Assembly (NCBI GenBank): GCA_958496175.1
Contig: OY292277.1
Location: forward strand, 52,401,050 to 52,465,049
DNA: 64,000 bases
Origin: Sisyra terminalis
Lineage: Eukaryota > Arthropoda > Insecta > Neuroptera > Sisyridae
Direction of reading: 5' to 3'
The notes beneath the pieces were generated by a model. That model searched no databases and had not been told where the DNA came from. It was given only the letters and a program-made list of their open reading frames with translations. A program made the translations under genes and the position numbers. Shown here in pieces: positions 33,610 through 44,445 of the stretch (its first letter is position 1; every line of letters starts with the position of its first letter).

Positions 33610-35900
33610 AGAAACTTAGCAGAAAAGCCAATTGGTTCTATAAGAAAGCTTATGAAGGAAATTGGTAAAAAAATATTCAAATTTTATTTTAAATTTTAAT
33701 TCAATATTATAAAGAAAATATTTAGCCATTTAATACTTATGGCTTTAGTAAACAACTAAGATTTAGGCTTTTCTTACTTTTCAAACCTTTAAGAAGCATC
33801 TTAAAACAATGGCATTGTTAAATTTTACGGAACTTTTTAGAGATTTGCTAAAAATGGCTGTTGATTGAGAAGGATAAATAACATTCATTATCGTAAGCAA
33901 TCTTAAGTGATTTATAAATAACCAGTTTAACTCTTACCGGAAAAACAATAATTTAAATTTTTTAGTAATCCTTGTAGTACTCTTTACCATATATGCTTTG
34001 TTCCCACCTGATACCAGTCATGACCGAAAAAAGCTCTACAACTGGACATTTACTTCAATAAAGTATTAAAAAATCGGTCTTTGATATACTTTTAAAACTA
34101 AAAATCAATTTTTTAAACAAAAAAACTCTATTCTTAGATATCCTTAGAATCGATTTTTACCCCTACAGTTTATCTTTCTGATTTTTCCAAAAATTTAACA
34201 AAAAAACCCTGAATAAATTTTCCTTTATCAAACAAAAAATAAAGTCTATAAAGAACTTTTCTTCATTCACCCAAAGATCAACATTTCCTCTAAAAAGAAA
34301 AAAAATATTCTTATCATTCCACATTTAGGCGCACAGCCTTCGAGAAGTTCACCGTTAACACTAATGCGATATTTTCGACAAACGCAAGAAGCCGAGGTAT
34401 GTTAAATGATTGACAGGTCGAGATTATCCAGGCTTAGATGTTTGTGTGCTCTCTTGCAAACTTTTGTGGGGACAGGAAGTTAGCGACTTATGCAGTGAAC
34501 AACTAGCGCGCTAAGCTTCTTCTTGTCCTGGCCGGGGCCAAGGATGTCTCTCCATCTCAAACATATTGCCCCGCGCTATTGTTCCAACTCTTGACACAAA
34601 TAATCTTTGCCAACTTTCCACCCCACACCCCCGAAGAACAAGTAAGTATTTAAAGCCGTGCACTCGACACTTGCGAGAAGTTTGCCGGGGGTGGGGTGGA
34701 AATTTTCGCGTTTGGCAAAATCATTTTTCCACTGTGTAAATAAACGCGGGAAACAATAACTTCTAACGCAGCTGTCTATCAGTGATTTGCAAGAAAAATT
34801 TACTTAAATTTCATAATTTTAAATTAAACATTCATTTCGTGTTTGATATGAAATTTGTGGGAGAAAAAAAAATAAATAAATAAACTACCCTCATTATTCA
34901 AACTTGCAAACAATCTGCGATATAATTAAAATTTAAAGTCAAAGAAAACCACTTATTAATGTAATTAGGATAAAACTAACTAGGAAAGTTAGCGCATGAT
35001 AAATAAGTAAACAATAATAACAATAATTGTATATTTATGAGATTTATGAGAAATGTATCGCATGTTCAACTTGAAACAGTCATGAAGTTTTCATTCATGC
35101 TGAGTAATTACCTAATTAAATGCAAAAACCCTGATCAAGAGGAAACGTAATATAAATAAGTTCTGAAACAAAACTTGCTTTAACAATAATTAATTTCATT
35201 GCTGGGATTCTACGTATAATTTTTCATTTAATTTCTTTTAAAAACATTTTTGACCGTATTCTATTTGGCTTTGCCTCTAAAGAAACATCGTCTGGTTTTT
35301 TCAGTCATTGTTTTTAAAAAGTTGATGAGGATTTCTGACACTATGCAATGCGGAAATTTTAAATTATATTTTAAAGTTTACACTAATATTAATATAAATA
35401 CCAAGCATTGCTTAAGTTTGTTTTTTTTTTCTTTAGATGAAAAGTAAAAGAAATAATATTGTTTCTTTTTTTACTAGTTAAATAATTTAATAAGTAAACA
35501 CATATTTGTGAAAGAATTTACACTCCAAAGTTTCCTTGGACTAAAAGCACAAATTTTGCTAAATAATACCCTTAATAATTATTCAAACTTTCTAAAATTT
35601 GATATCTTAAACACATTTGTACAAAAAAAAAATGTTCTTCTCAAATTTTTTAGAACTAAATAAGGTAAACTTTTTCCTGGGAAACTTTTTCTTACAAATA
35701 AGAATGTGTTATAGGTAGTATTTTGTTCATTTTTTATAAGAAATGGTAAAAATTGAACTTAAAGATTATATAATATTTGTTTCGAGCGATTTAATTGATT
35801 TTCATTTACAAGAAATCATTTTTTTTTTTGGCTTAATAGCAATTATTGTGGTCCACATTAGTAAAAAAATCTCTTGCTTGGAACTTAGGATTAAAAATCG
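33610..35900. other. No recognised gene; GC-richer island at 34320-34740
   Basis: Most is AT-rich filler. The patch at about 34320-34740 stands out: it has the words CTGGCCGGGGCCAAGGATG and GCCGGGGGTGGGGTGGAAA with flanking C-rich stretches. No frame in it is convincing, so it may be regulatory DNA or an old insertion. Confidence 0.45.
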
Positions 35901-35904
35901 TTTC

Positions 35905-37280
35905 TTAAGTGCTGTAAATAGAGTATATCATTGTCTCCTCATTTTTGCACTATTTTTTAAAATCAATGAATGAATTAAAGATCAATTTATAAAGCCTGTC
36001 AAAATTTAAAGCTAATTAGGATAATTCAACAATTGTTGAGGCCAAAATTCTAAAATTTGACAACATATTCTTTAAAATTTTCCATTTTCTCAATTGTTGC
36101 CTCTCAACAATAACGAAAGCATTAGATCTCATTGTTCTACGAGCTGAAATTTTTTAAACTATTCTTATGGCTATTTGGTCCCAAAAGTAGTAAACAGTAA
36201 AAAGTAATTCCTTTTGATCTCAGCTCGATGAATCGAATTCCCTTAATCTGTACCTCTTAGTACTAGTTGGAGGCGGTTAATGGCGGCTTAACAAATGAGG
36301 AACCAAAAGTGAGATAAGCAATAAGTCGGGATAAGCCAAAACTACAAGGACCAGTATTTAGAGTAGGAATTTTTTTATTCAGAGCCTAAGAAAATGGAGC
36401 AAAATTTAGAGGAACTCACCAGCAAGAGTTAATGGTATAAGAATGCAGAAGTCATCGGGAAACCACTGAATTTAAAGCTTCTTGGAGCTTTCTTGGATCA
36501 AATTAATCTTATTAATCCTTAATTTTAATAAGTATAAAATTAAATGACCTATCCGAATCGAAGAAATAAGTAAACAATTATTATATAATACTTCTTTTCG
36601 CCTGTACTTGAGGAATTAAATTACAATTATTAAATAGTTTTTCCATCATTGCTTTATAACTACTAAGGTTTTTAGTGACCTAAGGGTTAATAAATATTTG
36701 TACTCGATAAATATTAATAATCACCTTGACCACTTGGCCACCAGCAGGCTACAACTCGTTTTGGATCCTTAAAAGGACCTGAAGGTCCAAAAGGTCAAAG
36801 AAAAAATACTTTGGAAAACCGTAAAAAGGTTAGGGCATCATTTTAGATGGAAAATATATACCAAAATGAAGTAAGAGAACAAAGTATTGAGAAAAAACAC
36901 GTGAAAACAGGAAGAAAATATTCGGTATTTTCAAATGTATAAAAGGAGTTAGACTACCCCAAAATTTAATAACTTTTTGGAGAAAACGCAACTCAGGAAG
37001 GAACAATTCAACCCTACAAAAAATAAAATCTATTTTTACTTATTTCAACATACATAGAGGTAAATATTTCCAAAATACAAGTCATAAAAAAAATAGATTT
37101 CTTGGGGCATTGTTATTTCACTAGTTTATTTTTGGTCACAAAAATAATAAATTACCGAAGAAAAATCAAAATAACTAACGAATTTTTGCGGTAAGTACTT
37201 ATTATATTTAAGTAATAGATCTATGGATCAAGAACTGACTTTTTATGGTTTGTAGAATGGATAAATGAAATAATTATTCA
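35905..37280 (+). repeat. Non-coding repeat block C, copy 2
   Basis: Homologous to 25632-27250 over its whole length, ending with TAGATCTATGGATC and GACTTTTTATGGTTTGT. It lacks the internal duplication of copy 1 and therefore probably shows the ancestral order. No protein is encoded and no terminal repeats were identified. Confidence 0.8.
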
Positions 37281-37840
37281 AAAATTCAAGCAATTTTAAT
37301 TTTGGTGAATAATTTCTTATGATTTCTTTACAATAAAATTTATATTATCTCATTAAGTTCATCTGAAAATTATTGTTTTTGGTATTACAAAGAAAAGATT
37401 GCTAAATGTAATAGTCAACAGGTTTAAAGATGCAATATAGGGGAAGATGAGGATTAAGTTGATATTATGAAAATGTATTTTCGGTTTTAAGTTGATACTT
37501 TTAAATTAATAAAGCTCTATATGATAGAGATGCTGGTCCCTGACTCAATTTTATTTTCCAATACATATGGAAGAAAATTAACATAAAAGCTTTTGACCAT
37601 AATATCTGTAGATGAAATTTAAAAAAGGTGAGCTTTCTTTGGACCAAAGTAAAGCTCAACAAAATAAAAATATTTCTTATTTTAAACAATTTTTTTAGCA
37701 TTCTCATCACATGCAAAACTCCTGCATTTTTTCTTCAAATTATCAAAATTATTTATTTTGATATTTGGCATAGATATTTCAAAATCAATAATGTTTAGGG
37801 GTTAATAAAGGATACAATAATTAGAGGCACGAGTAAAACT
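37281..37840. other. Short AT-rich interval with no recognised gene
   Basis: A minus-strand open frame (37501-37716) has no family resemblance. Nothing else is visible. Confidence 0.5.
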
Positions 37841-37849
37841 AGAACTGAA

Positions 37850-38003
37850 GCTCAACCAATAATAACTGAGCAACTTGCTACAATAGAGAAATAGATGTGT
37901 AATAAAATATTTAAAATTAAATGTAGAGAAAACTAATTACATAATTTTTAAGTCATATAAGGATAGTATACCAAATAATTTTACACTAAAGATTGATGTT
38001 AAG
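37850..38003 (+). pseudogene. Non-LTR retrotransposon reverse transcriptase fragment, left part
   Basis: A plus-strand frame ending at 38003 reads YLKLNVEKTNYIIFK and later NNFTLKIDVK. This is the stretch just before the YLG motif in LINE reverse transcriptases, where a short helix and the N-x-x-K-T motif occur. The frame is interrupted upstream. The reading continues at 38316 after a 300-bp insert flanked by ATTGATGTTAAG. Confidence 0.7.
37992..38003 (+). repeat. 12-bp target-site duplication, left copy
   Basis: ATTGATGTTAAG is repeated at 38304-38315, on the other side of the 300-bp insert, and is part of the interrupted LINE frame. Confidence 0.8.
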
Positions 38004-38303
38004 TCTATTTTATGTAAGGTTCAATTCCAGTGTAAATAACAACAATAATAATATCAGGTTCACGGGTAATTGGAATATATTTAAATTAATTTAAACAATC
38101 ATTGATTTTGCGACGTTTCGTCTTTATTATCAAAACTTTTTCAAGCTCTGAAAGTATTACAATATTGTTATAATGTTGTCAATATTGTAATAATTTCAGA
38201 GCTTGAAAAAGTCTTGATAACCAAGACAAAACGTCGCAAAATCAATGATTGTTTAAATTAATTTAAATATTTTCCAATTAACTGTGACCCTGATATTATT
38301 ATT
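38004..38303 (+). mobile_element. 300-bp foldback insert with a tRNA-promoter-like B box
   Basis: The insert begins with a 45-bp unpaired leader containing GGTTCAATTCC (38018-38028), which fits the RNA polymerase III B-box consensus. Two ~110-bp arms follow (38050-38165 and 38185-38298) that pair almost throughout: AATCATTGATTTTGCGACGT on the left is mirrored on the right. It ends in an ATT repeat before the target copy. The left arm, read on the minus strand, holds a decayed hammerhead-like string ending GACGAAACGTCGC. A 12-bp duplication and a simple-repeat tail favour insertion by LINE-type machinery, as for a SINE. Confidence 0.75.
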
Positions 38304-38315
38304 ATTGATGTTAAG

Positions 38316-38700
38316 ATTGATAGGGCTAAAAGCTGTAAGTATTTGGGGTTAAATTTTGACTCTCATATGAGATGGGATAAGCATATCCAAGAAGTTATAA
38401 GAAAGACTAAATATTTTCTAATTATTTTCTTTAAACTAAAAAATGTAATGAATAAAAATGCTTTAAAGACGATTTACTACGCATTATTTCAGAATATTAT
38501 AAATTATGGTCTTATTGCTTGAGGGGGTTGTAATAAGAATGTAACCAAGGTACTGAACAAAATACAAAACAAATTAATTTAATATTTGAGTGATAAAGAT
38601 GATAAAGATGATAATATTCTAAAACAGGGAATAATGTTATCACTATTGTTATTGTAAAGATGAATATAACAAGTATACGGGCAAAGCCAGGGCCATCAAA
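38316..38700 (+). pseudogene. Non-LTR retrotransposon reverse transcriptase fragment, right part
   Basis: The frame reads SCKYLGLNFDSHMRWDKHI, then LKTIYYALFQNIINYGLIA and a G-G-x-N-K motif, the C-terminal thumb region common to many LINE reverse transcriptases. One tryptophan codon of the usual W-G motif has become TGA (about 38520). After about 38580 the frame decays. A clade cannot be named from this piece; it differs clearly from the Jockey element at 40474. Confidence 0.75.
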
Positions 38701-38899
38701 TATAATAAACTACCACAAACATTAAAGTGTATAAATTTAAACTATAAATTTATACACATTTAGGTTAGATTAATATATTTATGTATTTAGATTAATAAGA
38801 ATATTTTCCAGGCCTAAGTATCGGTGTTTTTGTAACATCTCTATAAGTACATACTTCGTATGTGCATGCTTATGTATTCTGGTCAAATAAATAAATATA

Positions 38900-40465
38900 T
38901 AAAATAAAAGCAAACTGCAAGGAAAATGCCTAAAAAAATCATTTTTTTCCGAAGACTATATTAAGAAAACTAAAATCTTGAAAAATACTTTCTGATGCAC
39001 AAAATTTCTTCGATGCATAATTCAGATGCAGTACTTAATTTCTTATTTGCTAAACTCTTTGATGAAACTCTCCCAATTCCCATCATTCCCAACCAACAAC
39101 GTTGATTTTCGATTATATAGTGCAAATAATGTACGGCACATATTACAGCATTTCTAATTCGAAAATCTAATTAACAACTAATTTCAGTCAGTCAACCATG
39201 TAATTTGCTTCCTATAACGTTGTGTTTAAGTTTATCTTGTGCAATTCATTACGACAATTTAATACACGAAACTATTGAATAATAACAATTAATAGTAATT
39301 CCAAATATTTACAAAACTTATGCGCATATTTCTATTCGCTTATTTATAATAAAAATGAAGTGAATCTCAAAGGAAATTTTCTCTGAAAACTTTTACAGCA
39401 TATAAAATGCAGTGGCAACAAGATTGAGAGATATTGAAAGTTTTTAATTTAAAAAAGATGGTATAATAAATGATGAAATGGTTAAGTGAGGCGACCCAGA
39501 TTACATTGGTAATGTGAAAATGAACATAATACCGCTATTAAATCCAATTGTGTATAAATATCACATGTATCTGATCAAGTTTTAAATTATACCCTTCTTT
39601 ATTATATTAGGTGTTATTATTTCATTTTTGCTGTGTATTGTGTTGTCTAAACAAAATGGACTGCATTGTATATTAATTTGTTATGAAACTATCTGTGAAA
39701 TAATTAATTTAATTTTTTTAAATTGCACGTTATCTTGTTTGGTACGGTTTCTTTTTGCCTAATTAGGTTTACGAGATGTGAAAGACGTTTAGACTTTAAT
39801 TTAATAATTTTTTTTCGCTTGCAAAATTTCCATGCGTGTATTTTCCGGTGAAGTTGTGATGAAAAATAATGAATTTTACTTGGTTTAAGGATAAATATTT
39901 TTATCGTTAGTTGGCAAGCTTATGGGTGGTTTGAACGTTGTTGGTTGGCGTTGTTGTGTTTATGAAACGAAAATTGTTATAATGAAAATATGTTCTTGTT
40001 GCCAGTAATTTTGTCATAAATGTACATTATAGAGATGGTACAATAAAACGGATATTACACGTAGATGCACTTCATCTTGATTTGCCTAAACAACTCCGAC
40101 AGCTTCATAATACACACCGTATTCATGCATTCATATTTACGAATATGGGAATATGGGGACCCGGCGTCATTCTGTACTCGAAACTTTTACAATCCTAATT
40201 AAGAGCGTAGGTAATTACGGGATATGTGTTCGGGCCATGAGGGAGGAAACGTGCTACGGTGAAATAATGTATGGGTGTTTCAGGGGTGTGAACGAATTTC
40301 GGAAATGTATACGTTTAATTTTTTTTCTGGAAATGAGTGTTAAATATTGTTAATGGATGGGTGCTTATTGTGAAATATTGTAGTGTAAAATATTTCCATT
40401 TTTTATACTCTAATTTGTTTGGATAGAATCATTTGTAATTAAATGCAATTTAAAAATATTTAAAT
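38900..40465. other. No recognised gene
   Basis: AT-rich DNA. The open frame at 40153-40353 lies in a slightly GC-richer patch but has no recognisable domain. Confidence 0.5.
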
Positions 40466-40473
40466 TGCATTAT

Positions 40474-40536
40474 GATTCAATAACATGGAATATACTAAAA
40501 GAACTACCAAGAAAAGGAATTGCTTATCTAACCCAC
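40474..40536 (+). pseudogene. Jockey-type LINE reverse transcriptase, left fragment
   Basis: The frame reads WNILKELPRKGIAYLT and stops at the palindromic insert. These residues precede the region continued at 41908 in the same family and frame. The LINE is 5'-truncated near 40470, as is usual for LINE copies; a short inverted AAATGCAATTTAAA-type sequence lies just upstream. Confidence 0.75.
40527..40536 (+). repeat. Target-site duplication, left copy (TCTAACCCAC)
   Basis: The same ten bases recur at 41904-41913. Depending on how the element ends are drawn, 8 to 10 bp are duplicated. The bases are part of the interrupted LINE coding sequence. Confidence 0.8.
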
Positions 40537-41903
40537 TAGTGTGGGTCAAAAAAATCGATTATTTTTTTTTACAAGTGACACGGAAAAATGGGTTGCTAGA
40601 CACCTAAAAAAAATTCTCACCAAATATGAGCTCTTAATTTTAATAGGAAGATCCTCTGCAACGCAGTTTTGTATTTTTTTCTCAGTCCAATAGAAAAAAA
40701 TTCATACCTCATCATTTATCGATTGTACAGAAAAATGTTTTGGTAGGATTTTTTAGGAAATTTAATGCTCTACAAAAAAGGTATTCTATATTTTTTACAT
40801 AAGCCACACCATTTGAAAGATATTAAGGATTTAATTTTGATTATTTTAAGAAAAATTTCATTTTGTTTATGAATTTTATAACTCGACAATAAGAGACTCT
40901 TATACAATGCACAATACAATTTTTTGTTGGAAATTAACTGCTCTATAAAAATGGTTTCTTATGTTTTGGCGATTAAATTAACCCTTCAAAAGATATTCAT
41001 CATCAAACTTTCATGTGTACGGATTTTAAAAGTTTTTGATGAGATATTCGAATAATTTCAATTTAATTTATAATTTTTGAGAAAATTTACACGAATTTTA
41101 GTTTTTATCAACTGAGAAACTTCAAAATTCACTGATGAAAAACATCAGTAACTTTGTTTCTAAGAAGTCATTGAAACTTATATCATAATATATGCACAAT
41201 GAAAACTTTACTTTTTTTATAAATAAATATTTAACTAAGCGATAAATAATGTACAATTTATTTTTTTTCAATGGAGACAAATATACTTAAACAAAAAAAA
41301 ACTTGAAAAATATTTCGAAGTATCTCAGTTGATAAAAACTAAAATTCGTATAAATTTTCTCAAAAATTATAAATTAAATTGAAATTTTTCGAATATCGCA
41401 TCAAAAACTTTTAAAATCCGTACACATGAAAGTTTGATGATGAATATCTTTTGAACTGTTAATTTAATCGCCAAAACATAAGAAACCATTTTTATAGAGC
41501 AATTAATTTCCAACAAAAATTCGTATTGCTCATTCTATAAGAATCATTTACTGTCGAGTTATAAAATTCAAAAACAAAAATGAAATTTGTCTTAAAATAA
41601 TCAAAATTAAATCCTTAATATCTTTCAAATGGTGAGGCTTACGGAAAAAATATAGAATACCTTTTTTGTAGAGCATTAAATTTCCTAAAAAATTCTTTCA
41701 GAACATTTTTTTGTACAATCGATAAATGATGAGGTATGAATTTTTTTCTATTGGACTGAGAAAAAAATACAAAACTGCGATGCGGAGGATCTTGCTATTA
41801 AAATTAAGAGCTCATACTTGGTGAGAATTTTTTTAAGGTGTCTAGCAACCCATTTTTCTGTATGACTTGGAAAAAAAAATTAATCGATTTTTTGCCCCAC
41901 ACT
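40537..41903. mobile_element. Palindromic element 2 (hAT-like ends), 1,367 bp
   Basis: Ends are TAGTGTGGGTCAAAAAAATC on the left and, read inward, AGTGTGGGGCAAAAAATCG on the right. Arms of about 600 bp (40538-41140 and 41310-41903) pair almost throughout around a ~165-nt loop. Markers in both arms: GAGCTCTTAATTTTAATA on the left, CTACAAAAAAGGTATTCTAT, and AAAATCCGTACACATGAAAG. There is no protein. Each arm has internal subunits (around 40762 and 40929) with the shape GCTCTA(C/T)AAAAA(A/T)GGT followed by a helix-like A/T stretch. Confidence 0.88.
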
Positions 41904-41907
41904 TCTA

Positions 41908-43138
41908 ACCCACATTTTCAATGCCGTTAATAGAACAGCCCAGGTCCCAGGGCAATGGAAGAAAGCGTTGGTTATTATGATCCTGAAACCTGAAAAACCT
42001 CCCCAACAGGTTGGTTCATACCGGCCAATAAGTTTGCTTCCAATCTTAAGCAAAGTATATGAAAAATTACTTTTTAAAAGAATACACTCAATAATACAAG
42101 ACAAAAAAATCCTACCAGATCACCAATTTGGCTTTAGAAATGGGCAATTAACACTAAAGCAAATTCACAGAATTGTTGAAACTATTCGCCATGCCCAGGA
42201 AAGAAAACAATTCTGTTCTGTGGCTTTTCTGGATATGGCACAGGCATTCGATAAGGTATGGCATCCCGCACTGTTGTACAAAATCAAAAAAAAACTTCCT
42301 GAGTATTTCAACATAATCTCGTCCTACTTGGAAAACCGTATCTTTCAAGTCAAATACAAATCGGAAGTAACGACTCCCAAAAAAATAATAGCCGGGGTTC
42401 CCCAAGGTAGCGTATTGGGATCTCTGCTGTATTCCCTTTACACAGCCGATATGCCAAATACAACAGATGCATTAGTGGCAACATTTGATGATGACACAGC
42501 CATCGTAACCGCAGCAGATGAACCCAATGCAGTTTCGTTAAAGCTCCAAAATAACCTGGACAAAGTAGAAAAATGGGCAAAAAAGTGGAAAGTAAAAATA
42601 AACAGCGCAAAATCTACACACATAATGTTTACACTGCGCAGAAATATATGTTCACCGGTTACAATGGAAGACAGAACTACCTCAAAAGAGCACTTAGACC
42701 AAAAACTTACATGGGCTGTGCAAATCAAAAAAACTCGAGAACATTTAAATTAAAAAATACATAAAAATGTAATGGCTAATAGCATCTAATGCACCATTAT
42801 CAACAGAAAAAAAACTTCTTCTGTACAAGGTCATCCTCAAGCCCATATGGACATATGGAATACAGTTGTGGGGTACTGCATCTAACTCCAACATTGAAAT
42901 CCTGCCAAGATTTCAATCAAGGACCCTACGACAAATAAACGGTGCTCTATGGTATGTATACAATAAAAAAATACATCAAGATACAGAAATGTCATCTGTA
43001 AAGGAGGAAATTCAAAGGTTCAGTAAAAAATTCCTGACAAAACTAGATGATCATTCCAACCATCTCGCAATAAACTTATTGGACAACAGTGAGATGATAA
43101 GAATGGTTACGAAAATGGAATGTAATAGATTTGCCTGA
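41908..43138 (+). pseudogene. Jockey-type LINE reverse transcriptase, main part (frameshifted)
   Basis: Frame 1 from 41908 to 42753 carries reverse transcriptase blocks in order: KALVIMILKP, SYRPISLLPILSKVYEKLL, QFGFRNG, AFLDMAQAFDKVWH, GVPQGSVLGSLLYSLY and FDDDTAIV. The last is normally FADDTA, so the catalytic aspartates are kept. Small deletions near 42680-42690 and a shift near 42755 break the frame. From about 42779 another frame continues with KLLLYKVILKPIWTYGIQLW, then RFQSRTLRQINGALWYV and KEEIQRFSKKF, ending with a stop at about 43137. This is the typical Jockey C-terminus. The copy is non-functional. Confidence 0.9.
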
Positions 43139-43149
43139 TAGATTTTGTA

Positions 43150-43390
43150 TCTAAACAAATATTCCTATTAACTATCTATGGCCAAATTATTATTACTTAC
43201 TACATAGCTTTATTTTTATATATTACTTATATATTAATGTTTCACATTATTTTTATTATTGATATTGCTATTATAGACTATTATTATTACTCTTATTGCC
43301 ACTGCTGATTGTTGTTTATGATTGTTGTTATTGCTATAAGAATTACTATAATTGTTATTGTTGCTATTGATTGTTAAAAATCTTTGTACT
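43150..43390. repeat. Degenerate TTA/TTG microsatellite after the LINE
   Basis: Runs of TTATTATTATTAC and GATTGTTGTTATTGCTA-type triplets follow the LINE stop and probably include its 3' tail. Confidence 0.6.
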
Positions 43391-43392
43391 TA

Positions 43393-43505
43393 TACAACAC
43401 TAATCTACTAGGACTAGTGCTTACATGTGATTGTCTATGGATTGAATGTACTTGTTGCAACCCTATGCAGATTGTGCAATTTATTTGAAAATAAAAAAAA
43501 ATATG
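43393..43505 (-). repeat. Interspersed repeat B, copy 2
   Basis: In reverse complement it matches 24985-25085: CAAATAAATTGCACAATCTG, CATAGGGTTGCAA, TCCATAGACAATCACATGTA and ACTAGTCC(C/T)AGTAGATTAG. This copy lacks the hammerhead-like start and the terminal hairpin seen in copy 1. Confidence 0.8.
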
Positions 43506-44395
43506 ATAAAAATTAGAGTCAATCGAAAAACTATAGATAATAGTTTTGGTTTCTTTATTTAGTGAAATTTGAACTCTAATAGTTCCACTAATGCTGATTG
43601 TGTTTAACAAATTATGCAAATTCCTACAACGTCTGGACATAATAGTTGAAATATTTTCATGGATTTTTTTCTCCTACGAAAAACAAGTCGAGAATTTTTG
43701 AATCCGATTCTAATATTCAAAAATACCAGCGGAAAGATATTTATGGAGTTCAGAATATCCAGTTTTAGTCAAGATATTTAAAACTAGTTAGTACGGCGGC
43801 CTCATCACGGCCAGATAAATGTTGTCGTTCAACATACAGAATTAGTTTGAAAATGTAACATCAGTTGAAATGTGTGGTTGTTGGGAACAATGCAAATGCT
43901 GTCACAATATTTCAGCCATGGCGTCATTCTTGTTAGTAACACTTGAGACACTTACTGTAACGTCACCGCTATCAATACCTCAATCGGTGGTGGATATGTC
44001 AGATGTAATCTGATTGCTATAAATTCCGTACGAAAAACGCTCTTGTTGGACAACACTAACTACTTATAGCTACAAACGTTCTTTGTGTATAGCAAACGGC
44101 CACCAACAATACCTAGTTTATGTTGACGTCCTCCAGAAAGCACAATGTCCATCAACCAAGAAACGATTACCCCGATAGCTTCAACTGTGCTAATATGGCT
44201 TAAATGCGGCCGCACAATCGTGTGCCAATCGTCTGATAATATTCAAACTTCCAATCAAGCCAATTACACCATTTCAATATCCAAATCAAAACGACAACAT
44301 TTCCGCCTGTTGTTGACATTGTTCAATAGGGGTGCTGAATACTAAAATTGAAGAATGTCTTAGATGAAAAAACCTAACGAATTTCCAACTAAAAA
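43506..44395. other. No recognised gene
   Basis: The open frames at 43374-43640 minus and 44145-44345 plus have no family resemblance. A mildly GC-richer patch lies at 43790-44330. Confidence 0.45.
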
Positions 44396-44397
44396 GC

Positions 44398-44443
44398 TTT
44401 TATATTATATATATAATATATATATAATATATATATAATATAA
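44398..44443. repeat. AT minisatellite
   Basis: Four or so tandem units of the type ATATAATATAT end exactly where the interspersed repeat at 44446 starts. Confidence 0.8.
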
Positions 44444-44445
44444 AC

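Noticed and set aside
38018..38028. A complete tRNA gene at the B-box match
   Set aside because: No A box at the right distance, no cloverleaf and no acceptor stem were found.
42154..42728. Minus-strand open frames over the Jockey reverse transcriptase
   Set aside because: They mirror the real plus-strand LINE frame.
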